This document shows, piece after piece, positions 25,546 through 33,562 of a stretch of DNA of 64,000 nucleotides. Both the position numbers and the translations under genes were made by a program. Within the stretch, counting starts at the first letter, position 1. Each line of letters begins with the position of its first letter. The notes under the pieces are model-generated. The model was not told where the DNA came from. It did no database searches and saw only the letters and a list, made by a program, of their open reading frames with translations. Origin of the DNA: Flavobacteriales bacterium (GTDB lineage: Bacteria; Bacteroidota; Bacteroidia; Flavobacteriales_F; PHOS-HE28); assembly GCA_020635675.1 (NCBI GenBank), contig JACJZJ010000001.1, positions 868,001 to 932,000 of the forward strand. Direction: 5' to 3'.

Positions 25546-26145
25546 TCAACTGGTGGTGGTGCGCCGCCACGTGCGGTACATTTCCATGTCGGGCACCTGA
25601 CGATCACCGGGGTCCTCGGCGAGCGGGTCCGTGGCCTGGAGCGTGGCGTGCAGGTCGGCGGGAAGCGCCTGATAGAGCTGCGTACCCCGGGTCTTCCAGG
25701 CGATCATCTCATCGCTGACGTCCTTCACGGCCCTGGCCGGATTACCCACGATCACCTTGCGTCTTTCCCAGATGCTCCCCTCCGGAAGGAAGGCAAGCGC
25801 GCCAACGATGCATTCCTCGCCGACCTCCACGTTGTCCATCACCACGGCGTTCATGCCCACCAGGCAATTGCGTCCGATATGTGCCCCGTGCACCACCGCC
25901 CCATGGCCGATGTGGGCTCCTTCCTCCAGGCGCACGGTGACGCCGGGGAACATGTGGATGGTGCAATTCTCCTGCACATTGCAGCCGTCCGCCACTTCGA
26001 TCGCGCCCCAATCCCCACGCAATGCCGCACCCGGACCGATGTACACATCCCGTCCGATGGTGACGTGACCTGTGACCGCCGCCAGGGGATGGACGAAAGC
26101 GCTGGGGTGCACCACGGGAACGATCCCATTGAACGCATAGATCAT
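25546..26145 (-). CDS. paaY: PaaY-like hexapeptide-repeat (gamma-carbonic-anhydrase fold) protein
   Basis: 199 aa, nearly the length of E. coli PaaY and CaiE (about 196). Left-handed beta-helix hexapeptides run through residues 10-135; metal ligands are visible as His in TIHMFPG and in HIGHGAVVHG. The stretch VGMNAVVMDN and the C-terminal MIAWKTRGTQLYQ are specific to PaaY/CaiE. PaaY is reported to be a thioesterase that removes inhibitory CoA by-products during phenylacetate degradation; CaiE is the carnitine-pathway alternative. PaaZ elsewhere in this window favours PaaY. Confidence 0.82.
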   Translation of the reverse strand: MIYAFNGIVPVVHPSAFVHPLAAVTGHVTIGRDVYIGPGAALRGDWGAIEVADGCNVQENCTIHMFPGVTVRLEEGAHIGHGAVVHGAHIGRNCLVGMNAVVMDNVEVGEECIVGALAFLPEGSIWERRKVIVGNPARAVKDVSDEMIAWKTRGTQLYQALPADLHATLQATDPLAEDPGDRQVPDMEMYRTWRRTTTS

Positions 26146-26225
26146 GCGGTGAAACTAGCGCACCGGCGGCAAGCGATGCGGGTCGGAAGGATCGACCGCA
26201 CCATCGGGGTCGGAAGGGGCCTCAT

Positions 26226-26242
26226 GTTAAGCGTGGGTTAAG
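26226..26242 (+). promoter_or_regulatory. Putative Pho-box: GTTAAG direct repeat, 11-bp spacing
   Basis: GTTAAG at 26226 and again at 26237, an exact 11-bp period, 38 bp upstream of the -7 element of the phosphate-transport operon. Two similar repeat pairs occur before the lipoprotein and TonB-receptor genes. Repeats one helical turn apart are the hallmark of PhoB-type binding sites; TTAAG is rare in this GC-rich sequence. The regulator is not in the window. Confidence 0.6.
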
Positions 26243-26279
26243 AATTGCAACCCCGGGCATTTCCGCGGATGGCCCCGTC

Positions 26280-26287
26280 TACATTTG
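26280..26287 (+). promoter_or_regulatory. Perfect -7 element TACATTTG for the DUF47-pit operon
   Basis: Exact TAnnTTTG, 23 nt upstream of the ATG at 26311 and downstream of the putative Pho-box. Confidence 0.65.
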
Positions 26288-26310
26288 CCGCGCACCCTGT
26301 TCGCACCATC

Positions 26311-26958
26311 ATGGGACTTTCCTCACTGTTCCAGGTCTTCCGCCCCAAGGATCGAGTCTTTTTCTTCCATTTCGAGGCTTCCGCGGCCAACGTTGTGAAG
26401 ATGTCCGAGGATCTCCTTGAGATCATGGGCACCGCGCCCGGCCCTCACCGCACGGCGATCCTGGAGCGGTTGGAGATCATCGAACGGGCGAACGATGACC
26501 TGACGCACACCATCTTCACCGAGCTGGCGCGCAATTTCATCACGCCCATCGACAGGGAGGATGTGCACTACCTGGCCAGCGCACTGGACGATGTCGCCGA
26601 CGTGATCCTGGCTTCGGCCAAGAACCTGGAACTCTTCCACATCGCTGAGGTGGATGCCACGGCCCGTGAACTCGCCCGTCTGGTGCACGAAGGATGCAAG
26701 ATCGTCCAGCTCGCCGTGCAGTCCCTGCGGCAGATGCACCGATCGAACGGGCACAGCGAACTGGTGGTGAAGATCAACGCGATGGAGAACGAGGCGGACG
26801 AGGTGTTCGACAGGGGGCTGGAAACGCTCTTTACGCAGGAGAAGGATCCGATCATGCTCATCAAGCTGCGCGATCTGTACAGCGCGCTGGAGATGGCCAC
26901 CGACAAATGTGAGGACGTGGCGAACGTGCTTGAGTCCATCATGTTGAAGTACGCCTGA
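26311..26958 (+). CDS. DUF47 (PhoU-like) phosphate-transport accessory protein
   Basis: 215 aa, all helical, with the family patterns PKDRVFFFHFEASAANVVKM, DLTHTIFTELARNFITPIDREDVHYLASALDDVAD and CEDVANVLESI. The DUF47/TIGR00153 family shares the PhoU fold of paired three-helix bundles and is usually encoded next to Pit-type phosphate permeases, whose activity it is thought to modulate. Here it directly precedes pit with 4 bp between the genes. Start chosen at 26311, just downstream of a perfect -7 element; a longer frame upstream has no family sequence. Confidence 0.92.
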   Translation: MGLSSLFQVFRPKDRVFFFHFEASAANVVKMSEDLLEIMGTAPGPHRTAILERLEIIERANDDLTHTIFTELARNFITPIDREDVHYLASALDDVADVILASAKNLELFHIAEVDATARELARLVHEGCKIVQLAVQSLRQMHRSNGHSELVVKINAMENEADEVFDRGLETLFTQEKDPIMLIKLRDLYSALEMATDKCEDVANVLESIMLKYA

Positions 26959-26962
26959 GCGC

Positions 26963-28087
26963 ATGACGCTGCTCGTCGTCATCATCGTTCTCTCCCTCAT
27001 CTTCGACTACATCAACGGATTCCACGACGCGGCGAATTCCATCGCCACGATCGTGAGCACGAAGGTCCTGACGCCGTTCCAGGCGGTGCTGTGGGCGGCC
27101 TTCTTCAACTTCGTCGCCTACTTCATCTTCAGCGACCATCATGTCGCGAACACCGTGGCCAAGACGGTGCACCAGGATTTCATCAATGACCGTGTGGTGC
27201 TGGCGGGCATCCTGGCGGCGATCACCTGGAACCTGCTGACCTGGTGGTACGGGATCCCGAGCAGTTCCTCGCACACCCTGATCGGCGGGTTCGCCGGTGC
27301 GGCGCTCACCTCCGCGGGTCTGCAGAGCGTTGACCTGGTGAAGGTCGGGGAGATCGCCGCTTTCATCGTGCTCGCACCGTTCGTGGGAATGGTGGTGGCG
27401 ATGTTCATCACTTTCACCACCAGTCTATACCGGTTCTGGCAGAAGGCGTTGATCATCGTCGTCGCCACGGCTGCCACCTTCATCTTCGTGCCGCTCAATG
27501 ATGTGCTCAAGTGGGGGCTGCTCGGCTTTTCGGCGGTGTTCCTTATCGCCTATGCCTGGGACCGCTCGAGACCACCCAGTGCCCTCCGGACCGCGAACCT
27601 CTACAAACGGCTCCAGTTGCTCAGTTCCGCCGCCTTCAGCATCGGCCATGGCGGCAACGATGCGCAGAAAACGATGGGCCTGATCACCGCTGCGCTGGTC
27701 TCCAACCACATCATCGCGGATTTCAGCGAGATACCCGATTGGGTGCCGCTCGCCTGTTACACCGCCATGGGCCTTGGCACCATGAGCGGGGGATGGCGCA
27801 TCGTGAAGACCATGGGCACGCGGATCACGAAGGTCACGCCCTTGGAGGGGGTTTGCGCGGAGACCGCCGGTGCGATGACCCTCTATGTCACGGAGCACCT
27901 TGGAGTTCCCGTCAGCACGACCCATACGATCACGGGGTCCATCATGGGCGTGGGTGCCACCAAGCGCCTGAGCGCGGTGCGCTGGGGCGTGACCATCCAG
28001 CTGCTGTGGGCATGGATCCTGACGATCCCGGTAAGCGCGGTGCTCGCCGCGCTGTTCTGGGCGGTACTGGGTCTGCTCGGCATGTGA
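26963..28087 (+). CDS. pit: Inorganic phosphate transporter, PiT family
   Basis: 374 aa, about ten membrane spans. The duplicated PiT signatures are present: IFDYINGFHDAANSIATIVSTK near the N-terminus and FSIGHGGNDAQKTMGLITA in the middle, with GVPVSTTHTITGSIMGVG towards the end. PiT permeases import phosphate, often as a metal-phosphate complex, driven by H+ or Na+. Forms a two-gene operon with the DUF47 protein. Confidence 0.95.
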   Translation: MTLLVVIIVLSLIFDYINGFHDAANSIATIVSTKVLTPFQAVLWAAFFNFVAYFIFSDHHVANTVAKTVHQDFINDRVVLAGILAAITWNLLTWWYGIPSSSSHTLIGGFAGAALTSAGLQSVDLVKVGEIAAFIVLAPFVGMVVAMFITFTTSLYRFWQKALIIVVATAATFIFVPLNDVLKWGLLGFSAVFLIAYAWDRSRPPSALRTANLYKRLQLLSSAAFSIGHGGNDAQKTMGLITAALVSNHIIADFSEIPDWVPLACYTAMGLGTMSGGWRIVKTMGTRITKVTPLEGVCAETAGAMTLYVTEHLGVPVSTTHTITGSIMGVGATKRLSAVRWGVTIQLLWAWILTIPVSAVLAALFWAVLGLLGM

Positions 28088-28097
28088 GCCATGCCCG

Positions 28098-28105
28098 TAA
28101 TTTCG
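28098..28105 (+). promoter_or_regulatory. Near-consensus -7 element TAATTTCG, almost abutting the start codon
   Basis: One mismatch from TAnnTTTG; only four bases separate it from the ATG at 28110, so a transcript from it would be leaderless or nearly so. Confidence 0.45.
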
Positions 28106-28109
28106 GCGC

Positions 28110-29312
28110 ATGGCCTTGTTGCTCTCCGACGCCGGTCTTCACGCCCAGCTCCTTCCGCTCACGTTCACACGTCCGATCGGCGCGATGCGCCCAGGTGTGC
28201 TGACCCTGGCCGATGCCTGGTGGCGGATGACCGAGCTGCCGGTCGGTTTTCGCACACAGGAGTATCTGCAGGAACGCTACCCTGTGGTCGCGGGCGCGGA
28301 GATGGTGCGCGAGGTGCGGGGCTCCCTGCTGCCCCTTCCCGACCTGGTGTCGGCGGTGCTCGATCTTGCGCCCGGTCAGGTCTTGGTGAAGGATGGTGTG
28401 GTCCTCGCCTTCTGCCATACCTCCGGGAGCGTGCCGACCGAACTGGATTGGGTGACGCCACCTGCTTTCCTGGACCGGATCACGTATGGGGGCGATCTTG
28501 TGCGGTACGAGCGCCCCTGGGACCTCTTCCGTCATTGTGGTGAGGCGGTGATCAACGATATGGCCCTGCTCACCGAGGGTCGACGTTCGGCGCCACTGAG
28601 TGCGCTGAACACGGTGATCGGCGATCCCGCGCTCATCTTCCTCGAGGAGGGGGCGAAGGTGGAGGCGGCGGTGCTGAACACCACGAAAGGGCCCATCCAT
28701 GTGGGCCGTGATGCGGAGATCATGGAGGGCTGTCTGGTGCGTGGACCTTTCGCGCTCGGCGCGGACGCCCAGTTGAAGATGGGGGCAAGGATATACGGAC
28801 CCACGGCGATCGGTCCCGGTAGCCGGATCGGTGGCGAGGTGAACAACAGCGTGGTGTTCGGCCACAGCAACAAGGCCCACGACGGCTTCCTGGGCAATAG
28901 TGTCCTGGGCGAATGGTGCAACCTGGGAGCGGACACCAACAACAGCAATCTGAAGAACACCTATGGCGAGGTCAAACTCTGGAGCTATGCCGAACGCCAA
29001 TCGATCGGCACCGGACTGCAATTCTGCGGGCTCATCATGGGCGATCACAGCAAGACCGGCATCAACACCATGTTCAACACCGGTACCGTGGTCGGTGTCT
29101 GCACCAACGTTTTCGGTGCGGGGTTCCCATCGAAGCACCTGCCCAGCTTCGTATGGGGTGGTTCCGAAGGGCTGGCGGAGCATGAGCTGGACAAGGCGCT
29201 GGCGGTCGCCGAACGCGTGATGGCGCGGCGCCATGTGGAACTGGATCCCGTGCAACGTGCCATACTGACCCATGTTCGGGACATGTCGGCCGTGGATCGC
29301 GTCGCCACCTGA
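28110..29312 (+). CDS. GlmU-family sugar nucleotidyltransferase-like protein
   Basis: 400 aa. The N-terminal half is a nucleotidyltransferase-like fold beginning LPLTFTRPIGAMRPGVLTLADAW; the glycine-rich GxGTRM loop of true GlmU is not visible. The C-terminal half (about 180-370) is a left-handed beta-helix of hexapeptide repeats (GPTAIGPGSRIGGEVNNSVVFGHSNKAHDGFLGNS), followed by GADTNNSNLKNTYGEVKLW as in GlmU acetyltransferase domains. Found across Bacteroidota, probably in sugar-nucleotide metabolism; exact substrate unknown. Confidence 0.85.
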   Translation: MALLLSDAGLHAQLLPLTFTRPIGAMRPGVLTLADAWWRMTELPVGFRTQEYLQERYPVVAGAEMVREVRGSLLPLPDLVSAVLDLAPGQVLVKDGVVLAFCHTSGSVPTELDWVTPPAFLDRITYGGDLVRYERPWDLFRHCGEAVINDMALLTEGRRSAPLSALNTVIGDPALIFLEEGAKVEAAVLNTTKGPIHVGRDAEIMEGCLVRGPFALGADAQLKMGARIYGPTAIGPGSRIGGEVNNSVVFGHSNKAHDGFLGNSVLGEWCNLGADTNNSNLKNTYGEVKLWSYAERQSIGTGLQFCGLIMGDHSKTGINTMFNTGTVVGVCTNVFGAGFPSKHLPSFVWGGSEGLAEHELDKALAVAERVMARRHVELDPVQRAILTHVRDMSAVDRVAT

Positions 29313-29383
29313 CGATCCTGCATGCCATGCCCGACGGCATGGTGATTGACCTGCGGCCCGGTCGAGGCCATCGCCTCACTGGG

Positions 29384-29391
29384 TAATTTTG
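29384..29391 (+). promoter_or_regulatory. Perfect -7 element TAATTTTG for lon
   Basis: Exact TAnnTTTG match 24 nt upstream of the lon ATG at 29416. Confidence 0.6.
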
Positions 29392-29415
29392 TACATCCAT
29401 CCCGACCGATCGTTG

Positions 29416-31866
29416 ATGAACGACATCCTCCAGAACGACGCTTCCTTCTTCAGTTCAGAAGTGCTCGAGAACGAGACCGAACTGATCCCCCTGATCACGG
29501 CAGAGGACGAGGAGCAGATGAACGCGGAATCGACCCCGCCCGAACTGCCCATCCTGCCCTTGCGAAATACGGTACTGTTCCCGGGGGTGGTCATACCGAT
29601 CACGGTGGGCCGCGATCGGAGCATCCGTCTGATCCAGGAAGTGTATCGCGGAGGTCGTACGCTCGGGGTGGTCAGCCAGAAGGACGGTCAGGTGGAGGAG
29701 CCCCGCGCCGAGGACCTGAACAAGGTGGGCACCATCGCCCAGATCATCCGCATGCTGCGCATGCCGGACGGTAGCACCACCGCCATCATCCAAGGCAAGA
29801 AGCGCTTCGAGGTGGTCGAGATGGTGCGCACCGAGCCCTACTTCACCGCAAGGATCAATGAATTCGCGGAAGTGCGGCCGGCCAAGGACGACAAGGAGTT
29901 CGATGCCCTGGTCAGTTCCTTGAAGGACCTGGCCCTCGAGATCATCAAGCAGAGCCCGCACATCCCCACGGAGGCCGGGTTCGCCATCAAGAACATCGAC
30001 AGCCCCAGCTTCCTGGTGAATTTCATCAGTAGCAACATGAACGCCGAGGTGGCCGAGAAGCAGCGTATGCTCGAGGTGGCCGACCTGCGCGAGCGTGCCA
30101 AGATGCTGCTGGCGAGCCTGACCAAGGAACTGCAGCTGTTGCAGATGAAGAACGAGATCCAGAACAAGGTCCGCACAGAGGTCGACCGGCAGCAGCGCGA
30201 GTACTTCCTGCACCAGCAGATGAAGACCATCCAGGACGAGCTCGGAGGCAATCCGATCGAGCAGGAGCTGGAGGAGATGCGGGCCCAGGCGATGAAGAAG
30301 AAATGGACGCCACAGATCGCCGAGGTGTTCGAGAAGGAACTGGGCAAACTTTCCCGGATGAACCCCGCCGGCGCGGAGTTCAGCGTTCAGCACAACTATG
30401 TGCAGCTGCTCCTGGAACTGCCCTGGGGCGAATACACCAAGGACTCGTTCGACCTCAAACGGGCGCAGAAGATCCTGGACCGCGATCATTTCGGACTGGA
30501 AAAGGTCAAGGAGCGGATCATCGAACATCTGGCGGTCCTGAAACTGAAGGGCGACATGAAGGCGCCGATCATCTGCCTCTATGGACCGCCGGGGGTGGGC
30601 AAGACCAGCCTGGGCAAGAGCATGGCCGAAGCGCTCGGCAGGAAGTACGTGCGCATGAGCCTGGGCGGGCTTCACGATGAGGCCGAGATACGCGGTCATC
30701 GGAAGACGTACATCGGAGCGATGCCGGGCCGCGTGATCCAGAGCCTGAAGAAGGCGGGGACGAGCAACCCGCTCTTCGTGCTCGATGAGATCGACAAGGT
30801 GGGCAAGGACTTCCATGGCGACCCGGCGAGCGCCTTGCTCGAAGTGCTGGACCCGGAACAGAACAGCCATTTCTATGACAACTACGTCGAGGTCGAATAC
30901 GACCTGAGCCACGTGATGTTCATTGCCACGGCCAACAGCCTGAGCACCATCCACCCGGCCCTCCGGGACAGGATGGAGATCATCGAGGTGAACGGATACA
31001 CCCAGGAGGAGAAGCTGGAGATCGCCAGGAGGCACCTGCTTCCCAAGCAGATGAAGGAGAACGGGATCAAGGCCAAGCAGTTCAAGCTCGGGGCGGGGCT
31101 GTTGGAGGCGATCATCGACAACTACACGGACGAGAGCGGCGTCCGAACCCTGGAGAAGCGCATCGCCAAGCTGGTGCGGTACCGCGCGAAGCAGATCGCT
31201 CTGCGTCAGAAGCATGCGGTGACGATCGACAAGGAGCAGTTGGTGAAGATCTACGGCCCCAGTCACGCGCGTGACAAGTACCAGGGCAATGATGTCGCCG
31301 GTGTGGTCACCGGACTGGCCTGGACACCGACAGGAGGGGACATCCTGTTCATCGAGACCAGCATCACGAAGGGGGAGGGCAAGCTCACCCTAACGGGCAA
31401 TCTGGGTGATGTGATGAAGGAGAGCGCCATGATCGCATTGGAGTACCTCAAAGCCCACAGCGAAATGATCGGGCTCGACCAGGAGGTGTTCAAACGGTGG
31501 AACGTCCATGTACACGTTCCCGAGGGCGCCACGCCGAAGGACGGACCGAGCGCGGGTATCGCCATGCTGACGAGCATGGCCAGCGCGTTCACCCAACAAA
31601 AGGTGCGCAAGTACCTCGCGATGACGGGCGAGATCACGCTGCGCGGACGCGTGCTGCCCGTGGGTGGCATCAAGGAGAAGATCCTGGCCGCGAAACGCGC
31701 GGGTATCAAGGAGATCATCCTGAGCGATGACAATCGCAAGGACATCGAGCAGATCGACAAGCGGTACCTCGTCGGATTGAAGTTCACCTACGTCGATGAG
31801 ATGATCGATGTGGTGCAGCGCGCCCTGCTCAAGGAGAAGGTGGAGCACGCATTGCTCGTGGCATAG
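29416..31866 (+). CDS. lon: ATP-dependent Lon protease
   Basis: 816 aa. The N-terminal substrate-recognition domain begins around LPILPLRNTVLFPGVV (residues about 45-240), followed by a coiled coil. The AAA+ module has Walker A GPPGVGKTSLGKS and Walker B NPLFVLDEIDKVG; the peptidase domain has the Ser of the Ser-Lys dyad in PKDGPSAGIAM (about 711) and the Lys in GGIKEKILAAKRAG (about 754). Cytoplasmic hexameric protease for damaged and regulatory proteins. The start at 29416 follows a perfect -7 element; a strong terminator closes the transcript. Confidence 0.97.
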   Translation: MNDILQNDASFFSSEVLENETELIPLITAEDEEQMNAESTPPELPILPLRNTVLFPGVVIPITVGRDRSIRLIQEVYRGGRTLGVVSQKDGQVEEPRAEDLNKVGTIAQIIRMLRMPDGSTTAIIQGKKRFEVVEMVRTEPYFTARINEFAEVRPAKDDKEFDALVSSLKDLALEIIKQSPHIPTEAGFAIKNIDSPSFLVNFISSNMNAEVAEKQRMLEVADLRERAKMLLASLTKELQLLQMKNEIQNKVRTEVDRQQREYFLHQQMKTIQDELGGNPIEQELEEMRAQAMKKKWTPQIAEVFEKELGKLSRMNPAGAEFSVQHNYVQLLLELPWGEYTKDSFDLKRAQKILDRDHFGLEKVKERIIEHLAVLKLKGDMKAPIICLYGPPGVGKTSLGKSMAEALGRKYVRMSLGGLHDEAEIRGHRKTYIGAMPGRVIQSLKKAGTSNPLFVLDEIDKVGKDFHGDPASALLEVLDPEQNSHFYDNYVEVEYDLSHVMFIATANSLSTIHPALRDRMEIIEVNGYTQEEKLEIARRHLLPKQMKENGIKAKQFKLGAGLLEAIIDNYTDESGVRTLEKRIAKLVRYRAKQIALRQKHAVTIDKEQLVKIYGPSHARDKYQGNDVAGVVTGLAWTPTGGDILFIETSITKGEGKLTLTGNLGDVMKESAMIALEYLKAHSEMIGLDQEVFKRWNVHVHVPEGATPKDGPSAGIAMLTSMASAFTQQKVRKYLAMTGEITLRGRVLPVGGIKEKILAAKRAGIKEIILSDDNRKDIEQIDKRYLVGLKFTYVDEMIDVVQRALLKEKVEHALLVA

Positions 31867-31909
31867 AATGTCGGGCGGGCCGCGTCACGTGTCCGCCCCC
31901 TGGAAAGCA

Positions 31910-31939
31910 GAAAGGTCCCGCCGAGAGGCGGGACCTTTC
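31910..31939. terminator. Hairpin terminator after lon
   Basis: A perfect 13-bp stem (31910-31922 with 31927-31939), GAGA tetraloop, between lon and the convergent lipoprotein gene. Confidence 0.85.
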
Positions 31940-31973
31940 CATTTACCGAGCGTTGCGATGTACCTGGAAGCGC

Positions 31974-33401
31974 TCAGTAGGGGGTGTTCTGGGGATCCCA
32001 GTTCGTCCATCCTGCCGTCCAGTCGGTGGAACCGAACGCGCCGACGTAGCTGGTGCTGTTGAAGAAGCTGTCCGTCACCGGGCCGGAGGTGAAATCACTG
32101 CCGCTCAGGAGCGGGCTGCCGGCCGTGGGAAGTAGGTCCGGTGCGCTGAGCGACATCGGGTAGGCGATCATCAGGTCCGTCAGGTCGCTGATGATGCTGT
32201 TGTTGTAGGATGCCGTGTTGAACCACGTGCTCACGTCCCAGCTTCCGCCGCTCTCCACCTCCAGGGTGCTTGGGCAGCCTGCCAGCGTGGTATTGCGCAC
32301 ACGGAGCTCATCGGCGTCCGCGTTCGCCTGCGCGCCGCTTCCATCGATCAGGAGACCGGTGGGCCAGCCCGCGATCACGGAGTTGTAGCAGTTCAGCTTC
32401 GTGTTCCGGCGCAGGTGACCACCACGCTTGAACTGACCGTTGATGCTGGCGGACACGGTGTAGGGGCCGTACAGGCTCATGTTGCTGAACACCGGCATCG
32501 TATAGGGGCTGTAGGGGTCGCCGGCCGCGTCGTTGTCGCTTTCGAAGCCGTTGCTGCCACTGACGTCAGCGATGTCCGGATCACGCAGACCAAGACCGAA
32601 CTGCACCTTGCCGTGATAGCCGAAGTCGGTGTCGAACTCATCGTCCCAGCCGCGGAACGCGATCATGTATTTGCAGTTGACCGCGCCGCCGAACCACTCG
32701 TAGCTGTCGTCGCCGCTGTAGCTCACCTGCACGTGGTCGATGGTGGTCCCACTGCCCACCGCGGCCAGTGTCAGTCCATTGATCTCCTGGTTGGGTTGGA
32801 AGGCGATGCCGGGGAACTCGATGCGCACGTATTGCATCACGCCTGAGTTGTCGTTGTCCTGCGTGCCGCCGTAGGTCGCGTCCGGTCCGCCTTCGACGGT
32901 CGGGTCGGAGGGCTGGTTCTGGGTGGCGCGACCGCAGAGGATGATCCCGCCCCAGTCGCCATAGTCGCGGGAGCCGGCGGGCTGGTTGGACGTGAAGACG
33001 ATGGGCTGGTTCTGGGTGCCGGCGGCCATGAGCTTGCCACCCCGGCGGACGATCAGCGAACCCTTGGAGGCCTTGTCCCCCTTCACGATGGTACCGGGTT
33101 CCACGGTGAGGGTCGCACCGCTGTTCACGTAGACGAAGCCCTTGAGGAGCCATTTGTTCGCCGCGGAGAAGGTGTAGTTCACGTCGGTCTCGCCCTCCAC
33201 CTGCATCACACCGCTGCCCAGGTCGGTGATGGTGAATTCCTTCGATGATGCATACTCGCAGCAGCAATCCTTGTCCGCATCGGGATCGTAGTTCAGGGCC
33301 GTCGGATCGGTGCAGCCCTCTTTCTTTTTGCACGCGGGTAGCACGGCGGCGACCGTTCCGATCACGGCCAACGCCAGCGCGTTCTTGAAGATGAAGTTCA
33401 T
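31974..33401 (-). CDS. Beta-helix outer-membrane lipoprotein paired with TonB receptor
   Basis: 475 aa. A lipoprotein signal ends at AAVLPACKKK (lipobox Cys about residue 24), followed by a GCTDPTALNYDPDAD cysteine-rich calcium-loop-like motif. The body, from about TLTVEPGTIVKGDKASKGSL, has the irregular short repeats of a parallel beta-helix and several conserved Asp/Gly turns. Homologues are sometimes wrongly labelled multidrug transporter, but nothing membrane-spanning is seen. It lies just downstream of the TonB receptor gene, on the same strand but with its own promoter and repeat site, so it is probably its surface-exposed partner lipoprotein. Ligand unknown. Confidence 0.75.
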   Translation of the reverse strand: MNFIFKNALALAVIGTVAAVLPACKKKEGCTDPTALNYDPDADKDCCCEYASSKEFTITDLGSGVMQVEGETDVNYTFSAANKWLLKGFVYVNSGATLTVEPGTIVKGDKASKGSLIVRRGGKLMAAGTQNQPIVFTSNQPAGSRDYGDWGGIILCGRATQNQPSDPTVEGGPDATYGGTQDNDNSGVMQYVRIEFPGIAFQPNQEINGLTLAAVGSGTTIDHVQVSYSGDDSYEWFGGAVNCKYMIAFRGWDDEFDTDFGYHGKVQFGLGLRDPDIADVSGSNGFESDNDAAGDPYSPYTMPVFSNMSLYGPYTVSASINGQFKRGGHLRRNTKLNCYNSVIAGWPTGLLIDGSGAQANADADELRVRNTTLAGCPSTLEVESGGSWDVSTWFNTASYNNSIISDLTDLMIAYPMSLSAPDLLPTAGSPLLSGSDFTSGPVTDSFFNSTSYVGAFGSTDWTAGWTNWDPQNTPY

Positions 33402-33424
33402 GGTACAGCTCTTTGTTTGTGCGG

Positions 33425-33432
33425 CAAACGTA
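33425..33432 (-). promoter_or_regulatory. Perfect -7 element TACGTTTG for the lipoprotein gene
   Basis: Complement reads TACGTTTG, an exact TAnnTTTG match, 24 nt upstream of the ATG at 33401. Confidence 0.65.
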
Positions 33433-33442
33433 CCGGCACGAT

Positions 33443-33503
33443 GTTAAGCTGGATCTCCCTTCGTCTTATCGCTGGGGTCCATCGGCTTTAAGCTTGTGTT
33501 AAG
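33443..33503 (-). promoter_or_regulatory. Putative Pho-box cluster upstream of the lipoprotein gene
   Basis: On the plus strand TTTAAG starts at 33487 and GTTAAG at 33498 (11-bp period), and a single GTTAAG starts at 33443, 44 bp (four periods of 11) away, so all lie on the same helix face. The second copy also forms part of a GTGTTA-N6-TAACAC inverted repeat (33496-33513). These sit between the terminator of the TonB-receptor gene and the lipoprotein promoter. Repeat orientation relative to the gene is opposite to that at pit. Confidence 0.5.
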
Positions 33504-33516
33504 GGCATAACACGAC

Positions 33517-33543
33517 AAGGGCCCGGCCAATGGTCGGGCCCTT
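33517..33543 (-). terminator. Hairpin terminator after the TonB receptor gene
   Basis: A 12-bp stem (33517-33528 with 33532-33543, one G-T pair) 20 bp beyond the stop of the minus-strand TonB receptor gene. It separates the receptor transcript from the lipoprotein gene. Confidence 0.75.
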
Positions 33544-33562
33544 ATGCAGGTCCGCGGCCTGG

